NCBI RefSeq assembly: GCF_027943255.1
Contig: NC_072896.1
Coordinates: forward strand, 120,745,879 to 120,809,878
From: Anastrepha obliqua
Taxonomy: Eukaryota > Arthropoda > Insecta > Diptera > Tephritidae
Direction: 5' to 3'
DNA length: 64,000 nt
In this document: positions 44,611-57,079 of the stretch, piece by piece
Layout: every line of letters starts with the position of its first letter
How positions within the stretch are numbered: the stretch's first letter is position 1
Notes under the pieces: generated by a model
Databases searched by the model: none
Told to the model about the DNA's origin: nothing
What the model saw: the letters and a program-made list of their open reading frames with translations, nothing else
Made by a program: the position numbers and the translations under genes

Positions 44611-44904
44611 TAGTTAGGCTTATCTACTGAGCGCGATGGCCCGTTTGTGTAAATTTTCAGTCGTGCGCAGGCAGTGATTTAAACACTTCAATCGCCATGT
44701 AATGGGACCTCCAAGCGCTAGGAATTCAACTAATAACAATCTCTTTTGCAGGGGATAATCTCTCGGATAATCAGGGTTAGATATAAACGATTTTTTGAAT
44801 TAAGAAGTAAACGAGTTATATCTGCTTCGAAGGATAAATGGTTTTGACGCGATGTTTTTTTTGTTCAAAAAATGGGAGGTTCATGCCTGATAAGTTAGAT
44901 ATTT

Positions 44905-45235
44905 TTATATATAATTGGCGTGTACACCCTTTTTGGGTGTTTGGCCGAGCTCCTCCTTCTATTTGTGGCGTGCGTCTTGATGTTGTTCCACAAATGAAGG
45001 GACCTACAGTTTCAAGCCGACTCCGAACGCCAGATATTTTTATGAGGAGCTTTCTCATGGAGAAATATGAGGAGCTTTTTCATGGGAGGAGGGTTGCCAT
45101 TGCCTACTGAGGGGCGGCCGCTATTAGAAAAAGGTTTTTCTTAATTTTGGTGTTTCACCGAGACTCGAACCAACGTTCTCTCTGTGAATTCCGAATGGTA
45201 ATCATGCACCAACCCATTCGACTACGGTAATTCGC
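44905..45235 (-). mobile_element. tRNA-derived SINE, copy 3
   Basis: Reverse orientation: (AT)-rich tail, ttggcgtgtacaccc, gagctcctcc, ttgttccacaaatgaaggg, gggcggccgctattag, then the head with gagactcgaacc and acccattcgactacgg. It is nearly full length and lies head to head with copy 4. Confidence 0.82.
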
Positions 45236-45242
45236 TCCAATA

Positions 45243-45495
45243 AGCGGCCGTCGTAGCCGAATAGCCGGTGCGTGACTGCCATTTGCAAATGCGCGAGTTC
45301 AAATCTCCGCGAATGAAACACGAAAAACGAAAATGATAGGACAAGTTTTTTCTAGCAATGGCAATGGCAAAGCTATGGCCATGAAAAAGTCTTCATAAAA
45401 AACCATCTGCCGTTCGAAGTCGGCTTAAAACTGTAGGTTCCTCCATTTGTGGTAAAACATCAAGACGCACCCCACAAACACGAGGTAGATGGTAT
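45243..45495 (+). mobile_element. tRNA-derived SINE, copy 4
   Basis: The head gccgtcgtagccgaatagcc and a B-box-like gttcaaatctcc are followed by a shortened body (aatggcaatggcaaagc), gtcggcttaaaactgtagg and catcaagacgcacccc. The 3' end is lost. Only 7 bp separate it from copy 3. Confidence 0.78.
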
Positions 45496-45511
45496 AGTCG
45501 TAAAATTGGTG

Positions 45512-45730
45512 CCAACGTCGTACCTTGGGTATTTCGCAGAGCTTCTTTTCCTATTTGTGATGCACATATAGCATGATTGGGGCGGAGGAGTTGATTTTTA
45601 TGAATTTTTTCTCATGACAGAAATACACAGTGGTTTGGCATGGCCTGTCGAGGGGAGAGCGCTAGGAGACACAACTTTCTCTATCACTTGATTATTCATA
45701 TCTACAATGGGTCTCGAATCTAGGATAACT
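45512..45730 (-). mobile_element. tRNA-derived SINE, copy 5 (degraded)
   Basis: A diverged reverse copy: cctatttgtgatgcacata, then ttttttctcatgacagaaat, ggcatggcctgtcgaggggagagcgctag, and a head remnant near tctcgaatctaggat. It is older than copies 3 and 4 by its divergence. Confidence 0.55.
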
Positions 45731-45739
45731 AAAAAAAAT

Positions 45740-46790
45740 GGTTACAAGTTAATCATTGAAAGTATTGTCCATCGCTGGCTACTACTTTTTCTCATCTTTC
45801 TGGTAGATCTCCTATACTGTCGCTGTAAAACTGTTCATCTTTTGAGGCTTTTCACGGATCAAGCCATTTTTTGATGTCTTAATATGAATGGAACTGCTGG
45901 TCAGCTAGACCATGTGCCATCGATCGGAACAGGTGATAATCGAACGGCGCAATATCTGGAGAATATGGCGGGTGGGGTAGGACTTACCATTTCAGTGTTT
46001 GCAGTTAGGTTTTAACGGGTTTGGCAACGTGAGGCCGAGCGTTGTCATGCTGTAGAATCACTTTTTCATGTCTCTCCGCGTATTGCGGGCGCTTCTCGCG
46101 CAGTGCTTGGCTCAATCGCATCAATTGAAGGCAATACCGATCCAAAGTGATTGTTTCGTTTGGTTTCAACAGTTCATAATAAATAACACCAACTTGGTCC
46201 CACCAAATACATAACATAACCTTCGCATCATGAATATTCAGCGACGACGTAGAAGCATGACCGGGCTGTCCCCATGACTTTATTTTCTTTGGATGGCTGT
46301 AATGAATGCATTTTTCATCACCCGTCACGATGCGATGAAGAAAACCCTTCCTTTTTTGCCGCAACATCCCTTGGTTTGAACTCATAAGAAACCCAAGTCC
46401 CTTGTTTCTCAATCATTCTCAAAGCATGCAATCGCTTGGAAATGGATTGGCGGGACACTCCTAGTACTGAAGCCAGCTCTTCTTGCGTTTGACACGAATC
46501 CTCATTGAGCAATGACTTCAGATCAGCGTCTTCGAAGGTTTTTGGCCTTCCTTCACGCGGCCAGTCATCAATATTAAAGTCATCGTCTTTGAAGCAACGG
46601 AACCAATCTCGGCACGCTGTTTCACTTAAAGCAGCATCTCCATAAACTTTTTTTTCGAATGAAAGAGGAAAATCAACACTTCCCGCAAACGAAGATTATT
46701 GGGCACAAATTCAGACATTTTCGCAAAACGAAAAGTACCTAAACAAATCACTAATGTGTCGAAGCAGTTTGTTTCCCATATGCTAAGGTT
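45740..46790 (-). pseudogene. mariner (DD34D) transposase, degraded
   Basis: The start is near 46718 (MSEFVPNN.., EVLIFLFH). The HTH NEDSCQTQEELASVLGVSRQSISKRLHAL is at 46512-46420, then FLHRIVTGDEKCIHYSHPK, VMLCIWWDQVGVIYYELLKPNET, and VILQHDNARPHVAKPVKT ending at 46005. Downstream C-terminal traces run to about 45760 in other frames. Several frameshifts are visible. The subfamily resembles the mauritiana group by eye. Confidence 0.82.
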
Positions 46791-47099
46791 GGTTTATGAC
46801 GTTTAGGTTATGTTAGAATCGGCTAGCACACACTGCCAATACCATTTATGCGTTTTATGTACGAATATGTATGCATATGTGCATGTCTACGTCTGTCTAT
46901 GCTAGAGCCCGATCTCCAATAAAGTTTGTGTAATTAGCAGAGCGCCATATTATCTCCAGCAGACAATCACCATGAAGCAGTTGGCGTTTAAGGAGGCGCA
47001 CATTTTCAAGTATTGTCATTAGAGGCGTACAAATTTGTATGCAAAAATTCAAACTTTTTTTCCAATTTTTGTTACCTTGGTGGTTTTTGGCCATCTAAC

Positions 47100-47320
47100 T
47101 ACTTAAAGAGCGCCCAAGAAGAGAATAACTCGAAAGGCAGTTGAATTACGTCCTGTTGGAGGCTGAAGAAGGGGACGCCCCACAAAGAGATGGCTCGAAG
47201 ACATCAAAGTTGACCTTGAAAAGCTAAATGTGCGGCGGTGCAAGGAGGTAGCCTTAAATACAGAATGAATCAATGGTTCGCCAAGGGCTGTGATGCTAAG
47301 AAGAAGAAGAAGAACTACAT
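47100..47320 (+). pseudogene. RTE-clade LINE 3' end
   Basis: The plus strand reads RITRKAVELRPVGG, then RRGRPTKRWLEDIKVDLEKLNVRRCKEVAL, ending with an (AAG)n tail at about 47299-47313. This is the RTE C-terminus and 3' simple tail. Confidence 0.72.
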
Positions 47321-48391
47321 ACTTAAAGCTTGGCGTATAAAATTTAAATCCAATCGACTTAGCTTTAATGTGAAATAAATAATTCACGGCTATAAAAAAT
47401 TCATGACCTTCGCAGATTTGGACACCCTTAATGTATAAAAATGTTTCGATACATACATACACACTTACACATGCACTGTACGCGAATGCACTGTCATTGC
47501 CACCAGCGGACGGTTGCACTCACATCTGCGCGTGCTTCCAGCTCATTAGCGGACTACCGCCGTAAGTGCGTCAGCAATTTAAGCTTCAGCATTTGCGCTG
47601 CCGCTGTTAGTGGTGTTGGTGCTACTGTTGGTGCTACTGTTGGTGCTGCTGTTGCTGTTGTTGCTGCTTCTGCTGCTGTTACTCTTGCTGCTACAGCTAA
47701 TTTGAATTATTCATACGCACTGAGTGCCGCCCATAACTGGCCAGTGTCCATGGTGCGTAAAACATTCAATATAACCTGTCGCAGGCTAATCTTGTGCACA
47801 ACAATAATTTTCAATTTATCCGCATGGCACATAAATTTGGCAAAATACCTCCCAATTCTACCAGCCCACCCACACCACTACAGTTCATCCTTTCTTAAGC
47901 GCGTGCAGTGCATGGCTAATTGAATAAACGCATGCTTAGGCTGCTCTGGGTGTTTCGGTGGTGGCGGGGCAGATTGTTTTGGTTTGTAAGCTTGAATGCA
48001 ACACAATGCGATAATACTCGTACAATACACCATTGCCCAACAATGCTGACCTTAACAACAAAAACAAGTGCATATAAGTAAAACCACAATGGCACATAAT
48101 ACAATAGCAGACCAACAACAATGCGGCTGTAATAATAAAGAGAGCCGGCAATAAAAGAAACAACAACGATGAACTGCACAGAGAACTGGACGTTGATATG
48201 GGTATGAAAATGATGTGCATAAATGCGTGAGGCTTGCAATAGGAAGCCACCCAGCCCAGTGAATGGCCACCAGAGTGAAGACAATGATCCGAATTGTTGC
48301 AATTAATTAGCGAAATGGCTGCCGACTTTGCTGCAGCTGCTGATAGTGAACGAGCAGCATGGCATTCATCATATAAATACATATCTACATA
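47321..48391. other. Apparently unique intergenic DNA with GTTGCT-type tracts
   Basis: A (GGTGCTACTGTT)-(GCTGTT)n tract lies at 47608-47690. The open frames through it (both strands) are driven by the tract and show no domain. Otherwise nothing is recognised. Confidence 0.5.
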
Positions 48392-48393
48392 TA

Positions 48394-49622
48394 CGAGGCC
48401 GGTTCAATAAGTACGCGTGTTTGATGGCAGAGGGCGTTCCTGATGGAAGTTGGTTAAGCATCGCGCGTTGCCATTTATGAAACGACGTCAAAACAAATTT
48501 TAGACAGATCGATAGATTAGTTTGGATTTGCAGCTATTCGAGTAAGAGTTTCGTGGTTTTCGCTAAGATGGAATAAGTATCGTTCGGTAATTCGCCTTTT
48601 GTTTTTGGATGGAAAAAAATGGGAGGAGCAAAGTTGGATGTTTTCTATGGGACGCTTCGCCATCTGTGACCACAGTTAAATATTCGTTCAACGAATTGAA
48701 TCGTGGGCGAGCATCCATTTTTGATGAGTACAGACTAAGGAAATCATCCAAAAAGTCCACGACATGATTCTCGGTGATCATCGAACGAAAGTGCGCGAAG
48801 TAACAGAGGCCATAGACCAAAAAATTGAAGGAGACACAACCCTTGTATTTGGCGAAAAATGGAATGGCAATTCATATCTTACATGATAAGTCGGCGATGG
48901 AAAAATGGTCGGCCCGATGCGGGACAACAAGCGGGTGGCTGTTAACTTCGATGTAGTGTTTGGAGTAATTTACGCGAGATCCGAAGGAATTTTTGCGTAG
49001 AGTTGTCACCGTTAATGAAAACTGGATTCATCATTACACACCAAAAACTAAGCAACATTCAAAACAATGGATTTCTTCCAGTGAATCTGCTCCACAGAAG
49101 GTGAAGACAGCCCCATCGGCCGGAAAGTTCATGGCGTCGATTTTTTGGGATGTGAACGGCGTCATCCTCATGGATTTTTTAGGAACAAGAAGAACGATCA
49201 CTGGACAATACTGCAGTGAGTTATTGGACCGCTTTCACAAAAAATTAAAGGAGACACGGCCGCATTTGGCGAAAAAAAAGGTACTCTTTCACCAGGATAA
49301 CGCACTAACACATTCATCAGGAGTTGTCGCCGCCAAACTGCATGAACTGCGTTATGAGTTTCTGCCGCACCACCCGTAATCACCCCTGAGACTCTTTCTT
49401 GTTCCTTAACATGAAGATATGGCTCGCGGGAGGAAGTCATCGCCGAGACAGTGTGTTTTGAAGAGTTCGATAAATTCTATTTTTTAAAGGGTTTAAAAAA
49501 ATGGCCGGGGCGTTGGGAGAAGTGTATCTTTCTAAAGGAGGACTACGTTGAAAAAAATAAAAAAAATTTTTGAAATAATGGTGTCTTCATTTCTAACACG
49601 GGTACTTATTGAATCCCCCTCG
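48394..49622 (+). mobile_element. mariner element, near full length but inactive
   Basis: This 1229-bp element is flanked by TA (48392-48393 and 49623-49624). The inverted ends read CGAGGCCGGTTCAATAAGTA and CGAGGGGGATTCAATAAGTA. The plus strand holds a degraded transposase. The best part, 48993-49379, reads VTVNENWIHHYTPKTKQHSKQW, FWDVNGVILMDFLGTRRTITGQY and VLFHQDNALTHSS. The N-terminal part upstream is frameshifted. The initial catalytic site reads VNEN where DE is expected, a further sign of decay. Confidence 0.87.
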
Positions 49623-49801
49623 TACATATACATACATACTTACATATGCATTCACTTACATGGAACAACACCACACGAGAAAATTATAAGACCAACTAAA
49701 TTTCTTATATTTTTTTATCACTCTAGGGCTAAGAACTTATGATTGAAATGTTTGAAAAATATCCAGAAAAAGCACACATTTAACGAAACTTTGATTATCT
49801 A

Positions 49802-50745
49802 TTGGGTATGGGAATAAGTTTCCGCTCTTTTAAACAATTAAATGGTCCGAATTATTTAAACTATGAAGAAATACATGGTAATATGTGAAGTATGTGCCAT
49901 TGAAAGCTACAAGTTTACTCCATATTTCAGGCAGCATACGGATTCCTCTGGCGAAAAATTCGAGTTCCTTTGGCTTGACCCATTCATTGAGCCAGTTTAC
50001 GATGCTCTTGTCAGAAGTGAGCCGCTCTCCAATAAGGGCTGACTGCATTGATCGGAACAGATGGTAATCAGAAGGTGTAATGTTTGGGGAATATGGCGAG
50101 TGGGGAAAAATTTCCCAATTCAATCCCTTTAAATATTTCTGGACCGATTTAGCAACGTATGGCCTGGCGTTGTCATGCAGCAAAATCAGTTTTTTATGTC
50201 TACCGTCCCATTCCGGCCGCTTTTCTTTGAGAGCTCGATTCAAACGCATTAGCTGCAGTCGGTAACGATTGCCAGTGATGCTTGCAGATGGTTTAAGGAG
50301 TTCATAATAGATGACACCCTTCTGATCCCACCAGATGCACAACATAACCTTTGAAGCATGAATACTTTTTTTGCTGTTGCTGCACCTGGCTGATCTGGCC
50401 GGCTCCAACATTTTCGACGCTTATGGTTATCATAATAGATTCATTTTTCATCGCCAGTGACGATGCGATGCAGAAAACATTTTCTTTACTGCCGTTCAAG
50501 AAGCATCTCACACGTCACCAACGCCTCTCGATATCTCTCTCCTTCAATTGACCAATCAACCTTTACCGACGCTTGATCTGTCAACATCCAACTCTTTAGA
50601 CATATCAACAAGGGTTCGACATACGTCTTTATTCAACAATTATTGTAGTTGAATATCTTCAAATTTTTTCGATGCCCCTTTACGAACTTTATCACTTGCG
50701 TCGATGGGATTTTAAACCGAAATAAAACAACGAAAATTCAAATGA
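49802..50745 (-). mobile_element. mariner (DD34D) element, right end lost
   Basis: The left end TTGGGTATGGGAATAAGTTTCC follows TA at 49800-49801. The minus-strand transposase is open for 193 residues (50411-49833): VMLCIWWDQKGVIYYELLKPSAS, LLHDNARPYVAKSVQKYL, HSPYSPNITPSDYHLFRSM and FARGIRMLPEIWSKLV. The second and third catalytic Asp are present. The N-terminal region (50411-50700) is frameshifted, and the element ends where the DD41D element begins. Confidence 0.82.
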
Positions 50746-50749
50746 ATTG

Positions 50750-51850
50750 GGTAATCTTTATTATTTTTGTATAGAATCATTCGTGGCATTTATTTATTAA
50801 AGATAATCCCTTTCAAATATTGGCCGCAACTGTACCGTGAACACCAATTTTGAATGACTCGCTGGAGGACTTCGGTCTGCATCTCGTGAATACCTTTGGT
50901 AATGTTGGCTTCTAATGCCTCAATCGAAGTTGGTTCACCCCCACAAATAAAAGTTAAAAGGTGTGATATCACACGATCTTGGTCAATTCACTGGCCCGAG
51001 ACGAAAGATAAATGGCTCACCGAAACGACAACGCAGTAAATCCATTGCTTCATGGGCTGTATGGCAAGTAGCGGCTTGCAGCATCTTGTAGGATCCAAAT
51101 ATTATAGAGATCACGGGCTTCAATTACCGTCATCGAAAATGGTTTATCATGGCGTGATAGCATTCGCCATTCACTGTTACCTTGGCGCCAGTCTCGTTTT
51201 TGAAGAAATGATTCCTCCAGCTCATAGGCCGCAATGAACATTTGCTTTCAATGAATGCAATGGTTGTTCATGAATGGCTGAATGGCTCTTCAACTGAAAT
51301 ACGGCATTTCTGCTTATTTACGTATCCATGAAGCCAAAACTGGGCATCATAGCTGAACCAAATTCGGGTCACAAAATATGGATCTTCGGCGAGTTTTTCA
51401 AGAGCCCAATGACTGCAATTATGACGCTTTGGAAGATCAGTCGGCTTCAAATCGTGGACCAGCTGAATTTGGTATGCGTTCAAATCAAGATCTTTGTGTA
51501 AAATCTCTTTTACAGCCGCAATATTCTCTTCACTTCGGGCTGTACGTAGTTTAATCGGTCGGGTATCATCCAATAATGTAAAATTCTTCTCACTTTGTCA
51601 ATGGTTTGCCGAATAGTGCGCTTGGTAGGCCGGTTGTAAACACCATAAATTTGACCTGAGCGCGCAATGAACACACAGAGCGTCGATTTTCGTAATACTA
51701 TCGGGCGATTTGTAAAGACTGTTGATGCGTAAGTCTATCCATAATGAAATGTCTATGAATATTGCAAAAAATTATGTATTTAGTTTGACAATAGTCACGC
51801 GTGATCTGTCAAAAAACTGTATTGGGAAAAGTGCCTTCAATCTGATCACC
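50750..51850 (-). pseudogene. DD41D (rosa-type) transposase, degraded
   Basis: Minus strand from 51743: MDRLTHQQSLQIARI, GVYNRPTKRTIRQTI, IKLRTARSEENIAAVKEIL, LVHDLKPTDLPKRHNCSHWAL, then FSYDAQFWLHGYVNKQKCRI. The C-terminus VIQNWCSRY..LKGIIFN is near 50805. It keeps the N-terminal domain lacking in the 10073 copy, but it has many stops. The upstream flank ctgtcaaaaaactg matches the 5' leader of that copy. Confidence 0.78.
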
Positions 51851-51879
51851 TCTTATAGGACCAGTGTTATTGAAAATAA

Positions 51880-53500
51880 ACAAATATAATTCTTGGGCTT
51901 AGTTATTTCTGTTGGATCCTCCTTTGATTCCAAGTTGTTGAAGTCGTCGAGGCATCGATTTGATTGAGTTTTTTATAATATTTTGATAAATTTTTGACCA
52001 TTCGATAATAATCGCGCTGCTAAGGGTTTTAGTACTAACAAACTGTCTTTCATTTTTGAAAACCGATTAAAAAAGTATTTCCTAATATATATATCTAATA
52101 ATATTTTCGACTGATTTAAGATCAGGGCTATAGGCAGGCCATTCCAGAATTGGTATTTTTTCGCTGCCAAAAACTCTTTTGTTGTTTTGGAAGGATGGAC
52201 GGCTGCCTTGACATGCTGGCAAATCCACTCCTCATCTAAATTATCATCAAAAAATGTAATTAGTACTTCCTCTAAAAGTTCTATATACCGTCCATCATCT
52301 TTGACGCTTGGAAACTAAACAGTTGCAGTATACAGGCAGGCAACCAATAGACCAAGGAGGCAAAAATAATGACTTTCTTCACTCGAAATCATTTTTTTCT
52401 ATTTACTAAAAATAAAAACTAAAATAAAAAATAAAAACCAAAAATTAAAATTTTTATTTCAGTAAAAAAATATTTTCCAACATAGTCACCATTTGAATTT
52501 GTTTATATATACTTGGAAAAAATTTTCTTCACCTCCCTCTTCAGCTCGTCTTCCCTTGAAAATCTCTCTCTACCTTAAATACCTCTTCAAAAAAGTGATC
52601 AGATACTACTCTGAATGTTAGGCTACTCGATAGGTCAGCGTAATGCGAAGGGGCTCAAAACGTCCCGTCCCAACGAGTTCAAAATTTACTTCGTGGCGTC
52701 AGCCATGTAAAGGCTTCACATTGTGCTCCCACATATGGATGCCATGATTTCTTAGTTTTTTTTTTTGTTTTTTTGAAGCGTGGCTTTGAATTGGTTGCCC
52801 GATTGTAAGATAAATAATTCCACTGTATTTTAGCTTATGCTTGTGGTGATGGGTAACCCAAGTTTCATTTCCACAATTACTGGAGTTTTTAACGCTACCA
52901 AAATTCTTTGCAGCTCTGCGCTCCTTTCAACTTGTGCTTGTCAACTTGTCTGCCATTTTGCAACCCACCTCGCATATCGTTTACGATATCCAATATTTTT
53001 GGTAATTGCTTCATGCAGTAAATAGCTATAGATTTGCGGAAACATTAGGGAAAATTCATCCAACGTCAATCTGTGACTGCCATCAACTGCAGTCTCGATT
53101 GTTTCTGCAAGCTCGTCAGTAACAATTCAACATATTTCGTTCTTCTTGATTGCCATACGCATCGCCTCCTCCTCTTTCGTTCGCTTATCATGGCAATACA
53201 GATGGGAATCATCTCATCCATCTGTTGCTTTTCTGCAAATGTCAATCCGGTCTGCTTGTGTCGTGTGGTGGTTAACTTAGGTTTAGGTCCTCATTTTCGG
53301 ACTAGTCTACTAGATTAGAATCCGCTCCTAAAATTTGTTGCACACTACGGGTAGTAACTTCTCAATTAAGGGTGTGCTTGATTTCAGCTGTGATATTTAA
53401 TTTATTTATAGCAAAACGTTTGATTTGCCGAACATCTCTAGCGCTAAGCTTTGGTTTTCCACCACTTCTCTTGGTACTTCCGTACTTTGTTGAAAAATGA
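51880..53500 (-). pseudogene. Second Tc1-like transposase, split by a mariner-like insertion
   Basis: The N-terminal HTH reads GKPKLSARDVRQIKRFAINKLNITAEIKHTL at about 53350-53460. The C-terminal catalytic half reads GCLPVY.., DDNLDEEW, HPSKTTKEFLAAKK, LEWPAYSPDLKSVENI at 52330-52070. About 100 residues between them are missing or displaced by the 52440-53330 segment. Frameshifts occur in both halves. Confidence 0.65.
52440..53330 (-). pseudogene. mariner-like remnant inside the second Tc1-like gene
   Basis: Minus-strand frames show LTLDEFSLMFPQIYSYLLHEAI.., IGYRKRYARWV, HKLKGAQ.., NETWVTHHHKHKLKYSGIIY and a C-terminal GDYVGK. These match the order of mariner motifs only loosely. The sequence is very degraded, and both the class and the limits are tentative. 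Confidence 0.4.
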
Positions 53501-54690
53501 AAGTAACGTAAAAAGCCAGCTTTGCTTCTTTTTTATGTTGAAGCTATCTCTCGCAATTCAAGGCCTCTCTCTCCTTGCTAAAATTTGTGTCCCCTCTATT
53601 CCAGTAAAGGCTTTTCCTATTACTCCGTACTCCGTTAGTAGATACCATTAAAAACATCTGGGTCTTATAATTTTTTCGCGCTGTGTATACAGGGCTCCTG
53701 TTAGACCATTCACTGTACGCTCTTCTGATAAGAATACATTTTGTTGTTGCATACAAGCCAGCAGTATTTTTTGTGTGCAATTCTCTTCAATCTCACTCTC
53801 TACTACATAATGAACAATACAATTTAAGTGCCGGTTCCCACAAAAGCGCTTAATCACTCCTTCACTATCCACTTTCCACTTCCCATTATGCACTCATTTT
53901 AGTTATCCACTCGCCCAAACGTTTGCTCTTTCGCACGCTCTCTTGATCCGCACTCACTCACACGTCCACCCAATAATCTGGCATATTTGCATGCCAAATT
54001 TGATAATATTAATGCGATGCACTTTGTTGCATGAATTTTCAAAATGCTCGCCCAGTCCGGCAAGAGTTGCATATTTGCATGATAATTCAGTGCAGTGCAG
54101 CCTCGAATGTGCAGTGCGTATCTAAAATAGGTTCGAGTGGATTGTGCGAAATTTGAATAAACATATGCTCGAAGATAAGTGAGAGTAATTGTGGAAGTAT
54201 TTAGTATTGGGGTAATGCAGAATTTGTAGTCGAATAAAAATGTCAAAAGGGTTTACAAAATCATGAATTAACTTTAGGCACAGATACACTACGAGTATTA
54301 GGGAGGTCAAACAAAAAAGTGGAAGTATTGAATATTTATTACGATACGCCTAGTAGTCTTATTTACTTGTAGCGGAAAAGAGGGTCGTTTCAAAGACCGT
54401 ACAAAAATAAAAACAACTTAGGGCGAATTTTCAAAAAGTCGATTTAATTTTATTTTTTTTTAATATTTTTTTTATAAACTATATAAGGCCGTAATTTTGG
54501 TCAAAAATCAATTTTTTTTTTCAGTAACCGGCATTTTGTCAAGAAAAAAAATATATATTTTGCTTATTTCTTCATTTAATTACTAGATTTAACATTACTT
54601 TAACGAAATCTGTTTTAATTTTATTTTTTTTATTTCAGAGGATCCAGTTCAGAGATATAGAGGTCATCGCAAAAAGTCTTTCTTGAGAGG
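53501..54690. other. Intergenic, no gene seen
   Basis: No domain-bearing frame. ATTTGCATG motifs recur three times at about 53983-54080. Nothing else is recognised. Confidence 0.45.
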
Positions 54691-54739
54691 AGCTCCCGGA
54701 TATCAGGTGTAACTCCTTTCCCAATAAATATTTTTACTA

Positions 54740-54885
54740 ATACTAAGTCTTAGAATACAGGTAAAAGATAATATAATGTGTGTACAAATTTTTAGATCAA
54801 TAAATTTAAAAGTTTTCTCAGAAAAAATTGTGGAAAATTCGCTTTTTTCGGTCTTCTAAATGTATATAATCCCCTAAATGTTTGG
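54740..54885 (+). repeat. Dispersed repeat, copy 1 of a pair with 63415-63890
   Basis: The run from ctaagtcttagaatacaggt through gatcaataaatttaaaagttttctc to ttcggtcttctaaatgtata recurs at 63415-63890, where it is split by a 330-bp insertion. Class unknown. Confidence 0.65.
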
Positions 54886-54909
54886 GGTAAACCTTTTTTA
54901 TTTTTCGAA

Positions 54910-55330
54910 TTAGGCTTATATACTTCGCTGTTCTATTTTGGTTTCTTGATCGCTTCCGAATAATAGGTTTTGCCCATGTCTGGAAAATAACCATTCGTTT
55001 CTGCAATCACCTGCTCGTTTGATAAAACTTTTTTTTCGCCAGCCATTTCTTGAAATTAAAGAACAAATAGTAGTTCGAGCGATCCGAGAGAGCCACGTCT
55101 GCAGAATAGGCGGATGTGAGACGAGTTGGTACCCCAATGGAATTAATTCAGCGACCACAACTGCTGAGGCGTGAGGAAGTGCGTTGTCACAATGGAAAAG
55201 GAAAATCACTCGACTTCCTCAATTCAACCGAATGCCAAATGCAAAGAAATATACCGATCTGGTTGAAACTTGGTGTGTGTTTTTCCAAGAGATGCTGCTA
55301 ACGAAATTTAACCTCGGTACGTGCCAGTAG
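54910..55330 (-). pseudogene. mariner transposase C-terminal fragment
   Basis: The minus strand reads FLFHCDNALPHASAVVVAELIPLGYQLVSHPP, followed by frame changes. The HCDNA..PHAS motif is the second catalytic Asp region of mariner. The N-terminal half is not found. Confidence 0.65.
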
Positions 55331-55339
55331 TGCCATATC

Positions 55340-57070
55340 TCTGACTGTGCATGCACTTTCCAAATTACTCTCTAGTTTCAAGCCTAAAATTGGTTGGACT
55401 TCCAGCACCCTTTAGTAAGTCCAATGAAGTTTCATACAAAATTTATATGAATAAAAGTGGTTTTTTGCTAAAATGTGCCCGGAAAAGTTAAAAATGTGAA
55501 GTTTTGATGGAAATTTGGACTTGTCTGGTTCCTGTAGGTGAAGAAATTATAGTTTCATAAAAAAAATTATTAAAATTAAGTGAGAAGCAATTAAATTGTC
55601 AAACCTTGTTAATAAATCAATGTTTTACATATTTTTAGTTTTTGAAATTATTACCGTTGTATGACATGTGGGCGTGGTTTTTGACCGATTTCACACATTT
55701 TCAATACCAACCATTTTTATCATATGACGAATGTTCATTGAAATATCCCAATTTTTGCTCAAGTTATCGTGCGCCTAGCAGGCGGGCAGACGAATTTGAC
55801 AGACATGACGAAATCGACTTCTCTCGTCCGTCATTCTAAGCATTTTGATATTCATACATGACCTTACCTTTTTCAATATTACTTTTTTCATATTCAGTAC
55901 ATTGACCCTTTGTGGACCACCCTAGTGTGTGTACTTGCAGAAATTATTTAATAATTGAACAATTTATCCATTTGTATTCTATCTATAAAAATATTGCCCC
56001 AAAATATTGTTTGGTTGGTTGAAGTAGCCATGTTGTTGATATAGTAGGCTCCACAAATATGCTTTCTGGTGCGAAGACCGAACTTCGGGACACAGAGAAA
56101 TCTTTAAGATGCCCTCTGAGCAGCCTCCACCATTGTTTTTGGCACCTAAAGACGATCCTATGCCCATGGTTTCATTTGGAAAGACATTTGATGGAGTGAT
56201 GTTCTCTCAAACTGAAGAATATTTTCAGATTTGCCCAAGAATCTGGAAAATTCTCACAAGGCTAGCTGTCTCTGTCTCTATTCTATCCTCCCTTTTTCGC
56301 TCTGTCACTTCTCACCTTTTTTTCTTGACTAGCAACCCTTTTCATATCCAGAATACAATGGTTTTGTTAGTCTGAGTGTTTTAGGAGTTACTAAATCTCT
56401 CGGTGGTTCTTGGCTCGCCTTTTTCAAATTTAAAATTTTTCATTTCAACTCTAAAATATGTATATTCGCTATCACAATGAATTACTATTAAAGTGAATGA
56501 AAGAAATTTAGGGCCATTAGTTTAAGAAATTCGCATGTGAATGTAAATTTGATTGACAATAAATATCTGAGCAATATTTTGCGAAACAAATAATCTTCTT
56601 TTTCTTTTCTTTCTTGCTTTTGTTCCGTTTTATTTGGGGACAGTTCTCTTAGTTCGTAATCGTCGATTTTTTCTTCCACCGAAGATTTTTTCTCAATCGG
56701 CGCGATTTCAAGACTTCCCCCAATGTATCGGTTTGGTACTTTGTCCAACGATGTGACCCATGTTGACCATTCGTAACATTTTTATTTCTGCTGTTTGAAG
56801 TTTTCTTTCATGGGGCTTTGTTAGAGCCTAGCATTCGTCTTCATATAACATAGTGGGATGCACAGTCGTTTTGTAGATTATGCCTTTTAGATGGAGCGGC
56901 ATGTACTGTCGCATAGCAGCCGCTTAGCGTTTTCAGTTTAACCAGTGCTGATATACCTTATGCTGTACATCTTTATTGATCAGTTCACAAGTTGAAATCA
57001 AAAAATCGAATTACGAAACATAAATTACGTCCTTTAAAGAGTTTTCTATAAAAAGTCAATACAGATCAAA
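55340..57070. other. Intergenic, no gene seen
   Basis: I see no recognisable domain. The open frame at 56109-56375 has no detectable similarity and no neighbour context, and I do not call it. Confidence 0.45.
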
Positions 57071-57079
57071 AGAAGACTA

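Noticed and set aside
47441..47923. 160-residue open frame with VGATVGAAVAVVAAS
   Set aside because: It is driven by a GCTGTT simple tract. It has no domain, and long frames occur on both strands over the same DNA.
56109..56748. Two moderately long frames (56109-56375 + and 56488-56748 -)
   Set aside because: No recognisable domain, start context, splice partners or homologue. Kept out as unsupported.
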